NCBI RefSeq assembly: GCF_003696345.1
Contig: NZ_RFLX01000010.1
Span: 1 to 64,000 of the forward strand
Source: Teichococcus wenyumeiae
Lineage (GTDB): Bacteria > Pseudomonadota > Alphaproteobacteria > Acetobacterales > Acetobacteraceae
Length of the DNA stretch: 64,000 nt
Reading direction: 5' to 3'
Numbering within the stretch: position 1 is the stretch's first letter; every line of letters starts with the position of its first letter. Shown here one piece after another: positions 17,798-27,294 of this stretch. Position numbers and translations under genes: made by a program. A model generated the notes under the pieces. That model was given only the letters and a program-made list of their open reading frames with translations. It did not search any database and was not told the DNA's origin.

Positions 17798-18853
17798 TCA
17801 GTGAACCGGTTCGGCCGCCGTGTCGATCCGCACCACCACGGAAAGGCCGGGGCGCAGCTTCTCCGCCAGGGGCTGATTGTTATCCACCGCGATCCGCACC
17901 GGCAGGCGCTGCGCCACCTTCGTGAAGTTTCCGGTGGCATTGTCGGCGCGGATGACGCTGAACTCCGAACCCGTGGCGGGTGAGAAGCGCTCGATGCGCC
18001 CGGTCAGTTCGGCGCCGTTCAAGGCATCCACGGCGAAGCGCACGGGCTGGCCGACCTTCATGCCCGCCACCTGCGTTTCCTTGTAATTGGCCACGACCCA
18101 GCGGTGCGGCGGCACCAGCGTCGTCAACTGTGTGCCAGCCTGGACATACTGGCCGACACGCGCGCCGACCTCGCCCAACCGCCCATCCTCTGGCGCGTGG
18201 ATCTCGGTGTTCTGCAGGTCGATTTCGGCCATCCGCACCGCCGCCTCGGCACTGTGCACGGCGGCTTCCAGTGCCGGGCGGGTCGCCAGCGTCTCGGCCA
18301 GGTTCTGCTCCGCCACCGTGACGGAGGCACGCGCCTGCGCCAGCGCCGCCTGTGCCTGGTGCAGCGCCGCCTCGGTGGTGACCAGCGTGGCGCGGGACTG
18401 GATATTGGAGGCCACCAGTGGCGAGATGCGATCGTAATCCGCATCCGCCTTGGTGAGCACGGCCTCCGCATTCTGCACCTGCGCGCGGGCGACGGCGATG
18501 CTGGCTTCCCGCGTCTCCCGCGTCACCGCCAGGCTCGCCAGATTGGCGCGGGCGGAGGCCAGCGATGCGCGCGCCTGTTCCAGCCGCTGCCGGTAGATGC
18601 GCTCATCGATCTTCACCAGCAGCGCGCCGGCCTTGACATCCATGTAGTCCTGCACGGGGATCTCGGTGATGTAGCCGGAAACCTGCGGGCTGATGGTGGT
18701 GACGAGGCCGCGCACATAGGCATTGTCCGTCACCTGCTCCGTGGTGGTGAAGGGCGGCAGGCGCCAAGCATAGAGCACCAGCAGCACGCCGGCGGCGCCG
18801 AGCGCCAGCACCGGAATGGTGGCGCCTGATTTGAGGAAGGAAGGAAGAGGCAT
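17798..18853 (-). CDS. HlyD/EmrA-family membrane fusion protein
   Basis: 351 residues. One N-terminal membrane helix (PVLALGAAGVLLVLYAWRL), then the biotinyl-lipoyl-like half motif VSGYITEIPVQDYMDVKAG. A long coiled-coil hairpin (about 95-205) rich in Ala, Arg and Gln follows, then the second lipoyl half (EIHAPEDGRLGEVGARVGQYV) and a beta-barrel domain. It bridges the inner-membrane pump encoded just upstream to an outer-membrane channel, as EmrA does for EmrB. It lies 21 bases after the pump gene in the marR operon. No outer-membrane factor gene is nearby. Confidence 0.9.
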   Translation of the reverse strand: MPLPSFLKSGATIPVLALGAAGVLLVLYAWRLPPFTTTEQVTDNAYVRGLVTTISPQVSGYITEIPVQDYMDVKAGALLVKIDERIYRQRLEQARASLASARANLASLAVTRETREASIAVARAQVQNAEAVLTKADADYDRISPLVASNIQSRATLVTTEAALHQAQAALAQARASVTVAEQNLAETLATRPALEAAVHSAEAAVRMAEIDLQNTEIHAPEDGRLGEVGARVGQYVQAGTQLTTLVPPHRWVVANYKETQVAGMKVGQPVRFAVDALNGAELTGRIERFSPATGSEFSVIRADNATGNFTKVAQRLPVRIAVDNNQPLAEKLRPGLSVVVRIDTAAEPVH

Positions 18854-18874
18854 GGTGGTCCTGTGTCGGCCGGG

Positions 18875-20461
18875 TCAGGCGGCCAGTGTCTGGCGGCTGC
18901 GCAGCCGCTTGTAGGCCATGTGGCAGAGCAGCATCACGGCGGCGGCGGCGGCGGCCACCGCAACGGCCAGAAAGACATCATTGTAGGCCAGCACGTAGGA
19001 TTCACGGCTGGCCACCTGCCCGAGCATGACCGTGCCTTCAGCGGCACGGAGTGCCGGGTCGCCCAGGGTGCCGGCATGGGCGCCGCTGTATTGCTGCACG
19101 CGTTGCGCCACCATCGGGTTCTGCAGCGTCATGGCCTCCACCACATGGCTGGAATGGAATTTCTCCCGGTAGATCAGCAATGTGCCGAGGCCGGCTGAGC
19201 CCAGCAGACCCCCAAAGGTCTGCGAGGCCAGGAAGATCGCGAGATAGCTGGAGATGAAGTTCAGCCCAGTCCGCACCAGATGCGCGAAGCTCCAGGACAT
19301 CGCGGCCGGCAGGAAGATGGCACCGCCGAAGGCTACCATGGCCTGCGACAGATACAGGTCATGCGGCCGTGTCAGGCTGGTGGACTGGCTGTCCATCCAG
19401 GCACCCACCGCGATCAGCGCCAGCGCGACCAGGTGAATGCCCTCGGCCCTCTGCGGCTCATTCATGAGGGCAACCAGAAGATAGCCCGCGACCGTCGCCG
19501 CCGTGATCACCCAGAACAGCCCGGAAAGCTGGTCGTTCATGAAGCCGAGGTTCTGGAAGAAGCTGACCACGCCGGTGGTCTGCTCCGCCAGGATGAAGCG
19601 CAGGATCAGCATGGAGCCGCCGAAGCCGATCATGGCGCCGGAGGACAGGAAACGCATGTGCAGCAGCGGCTGCGCACGGTTCAGCTCGACCACCAGCAGC
19701 AGGGTCAGGGCCGCGATGCCACCGGCCAGCGTCAGCCCCAGCCACGGTGCCTCTGTCCACCAGTAGTAGCGGCCCAGGGTCAGCGCCACCGAGAGCAGCC
19801 CGCAGCCCAGCATCAGCAGCGGCAGGCTGATGATATCCATGCGGTCAAAGACCTTGGCGTGGGGCGGCGGCGTGATGGGCACCAGGTGCACCACCGCGAA
19901 GCTCAACAGCGCCAGCCCCATCTCAAGCACATTGAGGCCGTGCCAGAGCCCCAGTTGCAGCAGCTCCGGTGAGATGGCGCGCGCCAGCGGCGTGGCCACC
20001 TGGCTGCCCATCAGGCCGAAGCAGACACCAACCGTGAGACGCTTGGCCGGCGGCAGCGGCTCCAGGATATAGAGGAAGGCCAGGGTGCCCAGCGGGGCTG
20101 TGGCGAAGCCGGCGACCGCCCGCAGCACCACCGCCTGATTGAGGTCGTTGGTGAAGATATGCGCCAGCGACACCAGCACGAAGAAGCCGAGCCCGAGCTT
20201 GGCGAAGATGCGGATGCCATACTGCGTGCGGAACTTCCACAGCAGCAGCGTGGCCGTGGCGCTGGTGGCGCTATAGGCCGCCATCAGCCACAGCGCCTCA
20301 TTGGTGGTGGCGGCGAACTGGGCCTGCGCCGCCTGGGTATTGACCGCCACCAGATTATTGCTGAGCCCCGAGGTCAGCCCGAAGAGCATTGAGGCCAGGA
20401 AATACCCGAAGGTGCGCAGGAAGCCAGCGGGTGGCGGTGCCGGCGGTGCGGTGCCGCTCAT
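18875..20461 (-). CDS. DHA2-family MFS drug exporter (EmrB-like)
   Basis: 528 residues, about 14 hydrophobic segments, typical of the 14-helix DHA2 drug:H+ antiporters. It begins TFGYFLASMLFGLTSGLSNN and ends in a short basic tail (YKRLRSRQTLAA). It would export hydrophobic drugs or weak acids with the HlyD-type partner. The first four bases overlap the marR stop (ATGA), so the regulator and pump are co-translated. The N-terminal motif A is poorly conserved relative to EmrB, so substrates may differ. Confidence 0.9.
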   Translation of the reverse strand: MSGTAPPAPPPAGFLRTFGYFLASMLFGLTSGLSNNLVAVNTQAAQAQFAATTNEALWLMAAYSATSATATLLLWKFRTQYGIRIFAKLGLGFFVLVSLAHIFTNDLNQAVVLRAVAGFATAPLGTLAFLYILEPLPPAKRLTVGVCFGLMGSQVATPLARAISPELLQLGLWHGLNVLEMGLALLSFAVVHLVPITPPPHAKVFDRMDIISLPLLMLGCGLLSVALTLGRYYWWTEAPWLGLTLAGGIAALTLLLVVELNRAQPLLHMRFLSSGAMIGFGGSMLILRFILAEQTTGVVSFFQNLGFMNDQLSGLFWVITAATVAGYLLVALMNEPQRAEGIHLVALALIAVGAWMDSQSTSLTRPHDLYLSQAMVAFGGAIFLPAAMSWSFAHLVRTGLNFISSYLAIFLASQTFGGLLGSAGLGTLLIYREKFHSSHVVEAMTLQNPMVAQRVQQYSGAHAGTLGDPALRAAEGTVMLGQVASRESYVLAYNDVFLAVAVAAAAAAVMLLCHMAYKRLRSRQTLAA

Positions 20462-20904
20462 CGTCCGCCCTCGCCCGCCACGGCGTCCAGATTGGCGCTG
20501 ATGGAGCGCAGGACCCGCAGCGCGGTGGCCAGGTCCGCCTCGTCCACCCCCTGCAGCACGCGGTCGCGCAACCGGCCGGAGATGCCGGTGACCTCGGCCG
20601 CCACCGGAGAGGCCTGGCTGGTCAGCGCAACGCGGTTGGCCCGGCGGTCCCCGGCCTCAGGCACACGGGCGACAAGCCCCTGGCGCTCCAGTCCGTCCAG
20701 CAGGCGCACCAGGGTCGGGTTCTCGATCGAGAGCTGCAAAGCCAGCTCCCGCTGCAGCAGCCCATCCTCCTCCTGTGCCAGCAGCGCCAGCACCCGCGCG
20801 CGGGCCAGGGTCTGGCCGGAGGCACGCAGCTCCGCATCGAAGCAGCTGCGCCAGCGGAAGAAGACGCGCCGCAACTCGGCCCCGAAGGCTTCACGCACAC
20901 CCAA
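20458..20904 (-). CDS. MarR-family transcriptional regulator
   Basis: 148 residues from TTG 20904, chosen because AGGA lies seven bases upstream; GTG 20898 is the alternative. Winged helix-turn-helix with LLQRELALQLSIENPTLVRLLDGLERQGLV, then the wing VPEAGDRRANRVALT with the conserved Asp-Arg-Arg. Such proteins repress efflux genes and release DNA on binding phenolic ligands. It heads the pump operon and has a perfect palindrome 26 bases upstream, so it is probably autoregulated. Confidence 0.9.
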   Translation of the reverse strand: MGVREAFGAELRRVFFRWRSCFDAELRASGQTLARARVLALLAQEEDGLLQRELALQLSIENPTLVRLLDGLERQGLVARVPEAGDRRANRVALTSQASPVAAEVTGISGRLRDRVLQGVDEADLATALRVLRSISANLDAVAGEGGR

Positions 20905-20929
20905 TGCCGGTTCCTATAGCAAGCTAAAT

Positions 20930-20943
20930 GTTAGCATGCTAAC
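20930..20943. promoter_or_regulatory. Perfect 14-bp palindrome, probable MarR operator
   Basis: GTTAGCATGCTAAC is fully self-complementary and lies in an AT-rich patch 26 bases upstream of the marR start. Length, symmetry and position fit a MarR dimer site. Partial half sites (GCTAA) recur next to it at 20923-20927. Binding by the adjacent regulator is inferred. Confidence 0.6.
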
Positions 20944-21095
20944 TAAAAGCCCGAAGTGCTGATCGCAAGCGAAACAGCCCTGCCCTGCGGGTGTGGCTGC
21001 CCTGCACCGCCCGCGCCACAGGGCCAGTTGCGGGATGACAGGGCCGGCGCGGGTGCCTATCTACCCGCGATTCCTGAGTAAAGCCGGAGGCCGCC

Positions 21096-22307
21096 TTGCA
21101 CCCGTTCCAGCAATATTGCCGCGACGAGCTGGACCGCATGAAGACGGAAGGCCGCTACCGCAGCTTCGCCGCCCTCACCAAGTCCCGCCGTGGCTTTCCC
21201 CGTTATACCGATGCGGGCGGCCGGGAGATCACGGTCTGGTCCTCCAACGACTATCTGGGTCTCGGCGGCTCCGATGTGCTGGCTGAAGCCGCGAGGCAGG
21301 CCATCGAGGCGCATGGCGTGGGTTCCGGCGGCACGCGCAACATTTCCGGCAACACCCCGGCGCATGAGGCGCTGGAGCGGGAACTGGCGCTGCTGCACGG
21401 CAAGGAAGCGGCGCTGGTCTTCACCTCCGGCTATGTCGCCAACCAGGCGGCGCTGGGTACCATCCTGGCCAGCATGGGCGGCAACTGGCAGGTCTTCTCG
21501 GACGAGAAGAACCACAATTCCATGATCGCCGGCATGAAGAATGCCCGGGCCAAGAGCATCTTCCGCCACAACGACGTGGCGCATCTGGAAGAGCTGCTGG
21601 CTGCCGCCGACCCGGCGGTCAACAAGCTGGTGGCCTTCGAATCCGTCTATTCCATGGACGGCGATATCGGCCCCCTGGCGGAACTGGCGGCGGTCTGCCG
21701 CAGGCATGGCGCGCTGAGCTATCTGGACGAGGTGCATGCCGTCGGCATGTATGGCGCGACCGGCGCCGGCGTGGCCGAGCGGGACGGCGTTTCCGATCAG
21801 ATCGACATCATCCAGGGCACCCTGGCCAAGGCCTTCGGCTGCCATGGCGGGTATGTCGCCGCCAGGGCCGAGGTGATCGACTATCTCCGCTCCGCCGCCG
21901 CCGGCTTCATCTTCACCACCTCGCTGCCGCCGGCACTGGCAGCGGCGGCGCTGGCCAGCGTGAGGCATGTGAAGGGCGCCACGGCGCTGCGGGCCCGCCA
22001 TGCCGAACGCGCCGCGCGGCTGAAGGCCGCCTTCCGGGAGGTGGGCGTGGAGCCCATGCCCTCCGTCAGTCATATCGTGCCGGTACCCGTGGGGGACGCC
22101 GCCCTTTGCCGGGAGGTCAGCCGCCTGCTGCTGGAGGAGCATGGCCTCTACGTCACGCCCATCAACTATCCCACGGTGCCGCGCGGCACGGAGCGGCTGC
22201 GCTTCACCCCCACCCCGCGCCATGAGGATGCCGACATCGAGCGCGTGGCACAGGCTGTCGCACATGTGCTGCGCCAGGTGGGCCTGCTGCGGGCGGATGC
22301 TGCCTGA
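21096..22307 (+). CDS. hemA: 5-aminolevulinate synthase
   Basis: 403 residues from TTG 21096, preceded by GGAGG at five bases, so the unusual start is well supported. It is a PLP enzyme of the alpha-oxoamine synthase family: [50 protein letters not shown] and the PLP lysine in [14 protein letters not shown]. It condenses glycine and succinyl-CoA to 5-aminolevulinate, the first step of tetrapyrrole synthesis in alphaproteobacteria (Shemin pathway). GTRNISGN and the C-terminus match ALAS better than KBL or BioF. Some genomes carry two copies; only one is visible here. Confidence 0.95.
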   Translation: MHPFQQYCRDELDRMKTEGRYRSFAALTKSRRGFPRYTDAGGREITVWSSNDYLGLGGSDVLAEAARQAIEAHGVGSGGTRNISGNTPAHEALERELALLHGKEAALVFTSGYVANQAALGTILASMGGNWQVFSDEKNHNSMIAGMKNARAKSIFRHNDVAHLEELLAAADPAVNKLVAFESVYSMDGDIGPLAELAAVCRRHGALSYLDEVHAVGMYGATGAGVAERDGVSDQIDIIQGTLAKAFGCHGGYVAARAEVIDYLRSAAAGFIFTTSLPPALAAAALASVRHVKGATALRARHAERAARLKAAFREVGVEPMPSVSHIVPVPVGDAALCREVSRLLLEEHGLYVTPINYPTVPRGTERLRFTPTPRHEDADIERVAQAVAHVLRQVGLLRADAA

Positions 22308-22446
22308 CACTTTCCTCTCGGCTTCGTGACAACTGCGCCATGAATGAAGCCGGCGCTTGTCGCGGCGCTCCCGCGTCAGGCACGAAGGCGAGGCCGGGCA
22401 GAATGTTTCCAGATGGAAACGGGCCTCGCGCAGGAGCGTCATCAAG

Positions 22447-22665
22447 ATGGAAGCCTTGGGAAAATTGCTCAGCCCGCTGGGGCTGGCAATCGGCCGCCAC
22501 CCCTACACCTGTGCCCTGATCTGTGTTGCCGTGGCGGTGCTTTCGGCCGTGGCGCACTGGGGGCACATGGTCGCCGCCTTCACCTGCGCGGCCAGCATGA
22601 TCATGATGTGGAAAAATGAGATGGACCACCCCGTCCCGGCATTGGAAGAGCCGGCCGCCGCCTGA
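22447..22665 (+). CDS. Small membrane protein of unknown function
   Basis: 72 residues from ATG 22447. Two hydrophobic stretches (YTCALICVAVAVLSAVAHW and MVAAFTCAASMIMMW) separated by a short turn predict a two-helix membrane protein. The tail is acidic and Pro/Ala-rich. It lies 139 bases after hemA on the same strand and is followed by a hairpin. I do not recognise the family, and expression is unproven. Confidence 0.5.
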   Translation: MEALGKLLSPLGLAIGRHPYTCALICVAVAVLSAVAHWGHMVAAFTCAASMIMMWKNEMDHPVPALEEPAAA

Positions 22666-22672
22666 GGCGGCA

Positions 22673-22698
22673 TGCATGGCGCTTCACGGCGCCATGCA
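22673..22698. terminator. Hairpin between convergent genes
   Basis: A perfect 10-bp stem (TGCATGGCGC and its complement) with a 6-nt loop, 7 bases after the small membrane protein stop. The opposing response-regulator gene ends at 22786. It may act as a terminator for the rightward genes. No T tract follows. Confidence 0.45.
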
Positions 22699-22785
22699 GG
22701 GGCCTGAACAGGGCCCTGGCGTTGGGCTACCGCGCGGAAAGCCGTGGCTGCCGAAGTTCCTGAATCGGCTGCGCCTGCTGTGGTC

Positions 22786-23151
22786 CTACTCAGGCGGGCC
22801 CACCAGACCCACGACAGCCTGCACGATCTCCGCAACCCGGAAGGGCTTGTCGAAAACGGCGGCGAAAAGGTCACCGTTCTGGCGGGCGATCTCGGCCTGG
22901 GCGCCACTCATCAGGATGATGGGAAGGGAGGCGCCATCCCCCCGCTCGCGGATCGCCCGCGCGAATTCCAGCCCGTTCATCACCGGCATCATGAAATCCG
23001 TGATCACCAGGGCCGGCCGGTCGCGCTGGAAGACATCCAGCCCCTTCCGCCCATTGCTGGCGCGGACAACCATGTACCCCTCGTCCTCCAGCGCGAAGGC
23101 GAGCACGTCGGCAATCAGGAACTCATCATCGACCACAAGGATCGTCGTCAT
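22786..23151 (-). CDS. Single-domain response regulator (CheY-like receiver)
   Basis: 121 residues from ATG 23151. It is a receiver only: acidic pair in TTILVVDDEFLIADV, phospho-acceptor Asp in LVITDFMMPVMNG, Ser in PIILMSGAQ and Lys in VFDKPFRVAE. There is no output domain, so it would act by protein contact or as a phosphate relay. It lies 30 bases after the KaiC-like gene and downstream of the hybrid kinase, so the three probably form one phosphorelay. Confidence 0.9.
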   Translation of the reverse strand: MTTILVVDDEFLIADVLAFALEDEGYMVVRASNGRKGLDVFQRDRPALVITDFMMPVMNGLEFARAIRERGDGASLPIILMSGAQAEIARQNGDLFAAVFDKPFRVAEIVQAVVGLVGPPE

Positions 23152-23181
23152 CTGCCGGCCTGCCTCCAAACGCTGCCGCGA

Positions 23182-24627
23182 TCAATTCCCCGATCCGGCG
23201 GCGGAGCCGCCCGTGCTGACCGCGTTCGGCAGGTTTTCGTAGGCCTTCGCCAGGCGAATACCGTTCTGCGTGATCAGGAGCTCCCGAAGGGAGGCATCGA
23301 AGCCGCTGTCCCTGATCTTGAGGATGGTGAAGACACGCCGCACCTCGGCACGCACCTCCACGAACCGCGTCATCAGCATGTTGTCGAAGAGGCTGGACAG
23401 CTCCATCGCCGGCGTATGAGCATTGCTGTCGAAGACATCACGGATCTCCCACGTCGCCATCACGGTCGTGCCCATGGCGCGCAGTTCGTTGATCAGCGCC
23501 GTGAAGAACTCAATTCGCCGTGCCGGCTCGGCGGAAGCGCGCGCGATGGCGCCCAGGCTGTCGATCAGCACACGGCGATATCCGCCCTGGCGGACGGCAT
23601 CCAGCAGGCGGTAGGCGAGCACGTCCATGAACTGCTCGGTGGTCGGCTGCCAGATCACCCGCACCGCACCGTCCCGTATCTGGCCCCGCAGGTTCAGGCC
23701 AATGTTATCGGCCTTGGACTTCAGGCGCCCCTCCGTCTCGTAGAAGCCGAAGATCAGGCCGGGCTCTTCCGGCGTGCAGCAGGACAGGAAGCTCAGCCCC
23801 AGGCTGGTCTTGCCCGTGCCGGAAGCGCCGATCATCAGCGTGGCGGAAACGCGCTGCATCCCGCCGCCGATCATGGCGTCCAGGTCCGGCACGCCGGTCG
23901 GGATCTTCTCCTCGACCGGGTCATTGGAGCCGGGCCGGCTGCCTAGCACCGCTTCCAGCCGCGGGTAGACGACGATGCCCTGGGAAGTGATCTGGAATTC
24001 ATGCAGGCCAGAAACGGCGCCGCTGCCGCGGGTCTTGCGCAGGTGCAGCCGCCGGATCGAACGATTGCCGATCAGTTCCTCGCCCAGTTCGATCACGCCA
24101 TCGACCATGGTGTGCTCCGGGCTGGAATCGTCCAGCCGGGCACTGGTCAGGAACAGCGCGGTACAGCCGGCGAAGGCGGCATGACCCTGCAGCTCGGCAA
24201 TGAATTTCTTGGTGTCGATGGCATGTTCGGCGCGGGAGCGGGCGTTCAGCACGCCGTCCACCACCAGAACCGTCGCCTTCTGGCGCGTGATCTCACGCCG
24301 CAGCAACTTCACCACCTCTTCCAGCCCCTCGCCTTCCAGCGTGTCGAAGGCACTGACGAACTGAATTTCGTCGCCGATCCGCTCGCGGTCGAAAAAACTG
24401 AGGGTGGAGAGGAACTGGAACAGCCTCTCATGCGATTCGGACAGCAGCGTCGCGAAGAGCACGCGGCCGCCCTTCCGGGCATGGTGGAAGGCGATCTGGT
24501 TGGCGAAGATGGTCTTGCCCGAGCCGGGGCGGCCCTGGACAATATAGGATGAGCCGGCCACCAAGCCGCCTTGCAGCAGCATGTCGAGACCCTGGATCCC
24601 ACTTTCCAGCCTTGCGAGATGTTCCAA
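23182..24627 (-). CDS. Double-domain KaiC-like ATPase
   Basis: About 481 residues from TTG 24627, chosen because KaiC relatives begin just before SGIQGLDMLLQGGL. The frame is open back to TTG 24720 through an Arg-rich stretch without a ribosome site. There are two RecA-type KaiC domains, with P-loops GRPGSGKT (about 32-39) and GASGTGKT (about 267-274). Each is followed by a Walker B-like strand (ATVLVVDGVLNARSR; RRVLIDSLGAIAR). Cyanobacterial KaiC is a clock ATPase and autokinase. Non-cyanobacterial relatives are often linked to sensor kinases. No kaiA or kaiB is present. A signalling switch role with the neighbouring kinase and receiver is inferred. Confidence 0.88.
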   Translation of the reverse strand: MEHLARLESGIQGLDMLLQGGLVAGSSYIVQGRPGSGKTIFANQIAFHHARKGGRVLFATLLSESHERLFQFLSTLSFFDRERIGDEIQFVSAFDTLEGEGLEEVVKLLRREITRQKATVLVVDGVLNARSRAEHAIDTKKFIAELQGHAAFAGCTALFLTSARLDDSSPEHTMVDGVIELGEELIGNRSIRRLHLRKTRGSGAVSGLHEFQITSQGIVVYPRLEAVLGSRPGSNDPVEEKIPTGVPDLDAMIGGGMQRVSATLMIGASGTGKTSLGLSFLSCCTPEEPGLIFGFYETEGRLKSKADNIGLNLRGQIRDGAVRVIWQPTTEQFMDVLAYRLLDAVRQGGYRRVLIDSLGAIARASAEPARRIEFFTALINELRAMGTTVMATWEIRDVFDSNAHTPAMELSSLFDNMLMTRFVEVRAEVRRVFTILKIRDSGFDASLRELLITQNGIRLAKAYENLPNAVSTGGSAAGSGN

Positions 24628-24732
24628 GATCCGTCGAGCCCCAGCAAAACGATAGACAGGCGGCGACTGCCGCCCAGAATGAATCCGCCCATTCCTGCAC
24701 CGAATGGGCCGGCGGGTCAAAGGGGCGGCGTG

Positions 24733-27294
24733 TCAGTCACGGCTGGAACGTGCCGCCCGCTCCAGGCATTGCAGCATCTGGCGCGTGTCATAGGGCTTGT
24801 GCAGCATCACGGCGCGCCCTGCCAGCGCCTCGGGCAGGTCCGGGGCCTGATGGTAGCCTGTGGCGAAGACAAGCCCGATGCCGGGCACGATGGCATCGGC
24901 GCGCACGGCCAGTTCACCGCCCGTCATGCCCGGCAGTCCGATATCGGTGATCAGCACGTCACAAGGTTCCTGCTCCAGCAGGGCCAGCGCCTGCTGGGCA
25001 TCGGCCGCCGCCTCCACGCGGTGCCCGGCCTTGGCCAGCAGGTCGCGCGCGCTTTCGCGGATCAGCATATCATCCTCCACCAGCAGCACCGAGAACACCG
25101 GCGGCGCGGCAGGCGCAGGGGCAATGGGGGCAGCAGCGGCGTTCCGTTGCGCCTGATTGGCCAGCACGTCGCGCAGCTTCCGCGCCAGGGCTTTCTGCGA
25201 ATAGGGCTTGGTCAGCAGCTCCACCCCGGCATCCAGGCGGCCGCCATGCACGATGGCATTCTCCGCGTAGCCGGAGGTGAAGAGCACCGCCATGCGCGGC
25301 TGCATGCTCCGCGCGCGCTCCACCAGCTCGGTGCTGCGCATCGGGCCGGGCATGACCACGTCCGTGAAGAGCAGGTCCACCGTCATGCCGCTGTCGATGA
25401 TCGCCATGGCGCTCTGCGCGTCGCGGGCGCGCAGCACGGTATAGCCGAGGCTGGTCAGGGTATCGACCACCACCTCCCGCACCGCCGCGTCATCCTCCAC
25501 CACCAGCACGGTTTCCTTGCCGCCCAGCATGGGGCTGGTGCCGCCCTTCTCCTCCTGATCCACCTGGCTTTCGCAGCGCGGCAGGTAGAGGCGGATGGTG
25601 GTGCCGCGGCCCAGCTCGCTGTCGATCCGCACATCGCCGCCGGATTGCCGCACGAAGCCATAGACCATGGAAAGGCCGAGCCCCGTCCCCTTTCCTTCCG
25701 GCTTGGTGGTGAAGAAGGGCTCGAAGACCTTCTCCATCACCTCGGGCGACATGCCGGAGCCTGTATCGGTGACGGAGAGCATGACGTATTCGCCAGGCAC
25801 GGCTTCCGGGTGCAGCCGTGCATAGGCGGCATCCAGCGTCACGTTGCTGGCCTCGATGGTCAGGCGGCCATGGCCTTCCATCGCATCGCGGGCATTGATG
25901 GCCAGGTTCAGCAGCGCGTTTTCCACCTGCCCCGGGTCCACCAGCGTGTTCCAGAGGCCCGGGCCGATCATGGTGTCGATCTCGATCTGCTCGCCCAGGC
26001 TGCGGTTGAGCATGTCGTCCAGCCCGTGCAGGAAGCGAGCGATATTCACCACGCGCGGCTGCAAGGGCTGGCGCCGCGCGAAGGCCAGTAGCTGCGAGGC
26101 CAGCCGGGCACCACGGTCCACGGCGTCCAGGGCATGCTCCACCCGCCGCGCCGGCTCCGGCTGGCCGGCCACATCACGCGCCAGCAGCTCCAGGTTGCCG
26201 TGGATGACCTGCAGCAGGTTGTTGAAGTCATGCGCGACGCCGCCGGTGAGGTTGCCCAGCGCTTCCATCTTCTGCGCCTGGCGCAGCTGGCTCTCGGCGC
26301 GCTGGCGCTCCCGCTGCTCCGCCTCCAGCTCCCGCGTGCGCTCCTGCACCCGCGCTTCCAGGTCGATGGCGCTTTGCCGCAGCATGTCGCGGGCGCGCAC
26401 CGTATGCTCGATATCGGTGCAGGTGCCGAGCCAGCGGATCACCTCCCCGGTCATCTCGTCCCGCACCGGCAGGGCGCGGCGCAGGAACCAGCGCCAGCTG
26501 CCATCGGCGCGCCGCAGCCGGTACTCTGCCTGATACTCCTGGCCGGTTTCCACCGCGTGGCGCCAGTTCAGGTCCGCCACCTCACGGTCCTCGGGGTGCA
26601 CCACGCCAAGCCAGGCGGCGACATCCGTCGTTTCCGCCTGGAGGCCGGTGAACTCACGCCAGCGCTCGTTGAAATAGTCGTAGCGGCCGCTGGCGTCGGC
26701 GGTCCAGATCAGCTGCGGCAGGGCGGCGGTCAAAGCCTGGAGCTGTGCCTCGCTGTTGCGCAGGGCACGGCCGGCCGATTGCCGCTGGCGCTCCAGTTGC
26801 AGCCGCTCGGTGGTGTCGATCAGCACCTGCATGATGCCGACCACCTCGTTCCGCCGGTTGCGCACCGGGCTGTAATGCAGGTCCAGCCAGATCTGCTCGC
26901 ACATGCCGCCACGCTGCAGCATGAAAGGCTGCTCGACGTAGGAGAGCTGGCCGCCATCCAGGCAGCGCCGCAGCACCTCCTGGACGAAAACTGCGGCCTC
27001 CGGCCAGGCCTCGGCGGCGGGGCGGCCGAGAATGTCCGGATGCCGATCGGCGGCGAAGCGGGCATAGGCCTCGTTGTAGATCAGGATACCCTGCTCACCC
27101 CAAAGCAGCGCCAGCGGCAGCGGCGCCTGGATGACGAAGCTGATGGTGGATTTCAGCGTGCCGGACCATTTTGCGATCGGCCCCAGCGATGTCGCGGCCC
27201 AGTCGAAATCCTGAATGAGTCTGGCCATGCCGCCTTCCCCATGGATGAAGGTGGCTTTGGCTTCCGAACTGCTGACCGCTGCGGCGAAAGGCAT
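24733..27294 (-). CDS. Hybrid sensor histidine kinase (PAS-PAS-HisKA-HATPase-REC-REC)
   Basis: 853 residues from ATG 27294 (GTG 27333 and ATG 27228 are possible). No membrane segments, so cytoplasmic. A first PAS4-type domain (about 30-165) starts with FDWAATSLGPIAKW; the second PAS/PAC domain is about 180-297. A short coiled coil (about 305-345) leads to the phospho-acceptor His in GGVAHDFNNLL (about 355) and the ATP-binding N, G1 and G2 boxes (NLAINARDAM, TDTGSGM, GTGLGLSMVYG). Two receivers follow, with Asp in LLFTDVVMPG and VLITDIGLPGMTG. It would pass phosphate internally and perhaps to the separate receiver. The KaiC-like gene is next in the operon. Confidence 0.92.
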   Translation of the reverse strand: MPFAAAVSSSEAKATFIHGEGGMARLIQDFDWAATSLGPIAKWSGTLKSTISFVIQAPLPLALLWGEQGILIYNEAYARFAADRHPDILGRPAAEAWPEAAVFVQEVLRRCLDGGQLSYVEQPFMLQRGGMCEQIWLDLHYSPVRNRRNEVVGIMQVLIDTTERLQLERQRQSAGRALRNSEAQLQALTAALPQLIWTADASGRYDYFNERWREFTGLQAETTDVAAWLGVVHPEDREVADLNWRHAVETGQEYQAEYRLRRADGSWRWFLRRALPVRDEMTGEVIRWLGTCTDIEHTVRARDMLRQSAIDLEARVQERTRELEAEQRERQRAESQLRQAQKMEALGNLTGGVAHDFNNLLQVIHGNLELLARDVAGQPEPARRVEHALDAVDRGARLASQLLAFARRQPLQPRVVNIARFLHGLDDMLNRSLGEQIEIDTMIGPGLWNTLVDPGQVENALLNLAINARDAMEGHGRLTIEASNVTLDAAYARLHPEAVPGEYVMLSVTDTGSGMSPEVMEKVFEPFFTTKPEGKGTGLGLSMVYGFVRQSGGDVRIDSELGRGTTIRLYLPRCESQVDQEEKGGTSPMLGGKETVLVVEDDAAVREVVVDTLTSLGYTVLRARDAQSAMAIIDSGMTVDLLFTDVVMPGPMRSTELVERARSMQPRMAVLFTSGYAENAIVHGGRLDAGVELLTKPYSQKALARKLRDVLANQAQRNAAAAPIAPAPAAPPVFSVLLVEDDMLIRESARDLLAKAGHRVEAAADAQQALALLEQEPCDVLITDIGLPGMTGGELAVRADAIVPGIGLVFATGYHQAPDLPEALAGRAVMLHKPYDTRQMLQCLERAARSSRD

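Noticed and set aside
24628-24720. N-terminal extension of the KaiC-like protein from TTG 24720
   Set aside because: Arg-rich, no ribosome site and absent from the normal KaiC start. TTG 24627 is preferred, although neither start has a strong Shine-Dalgarno.
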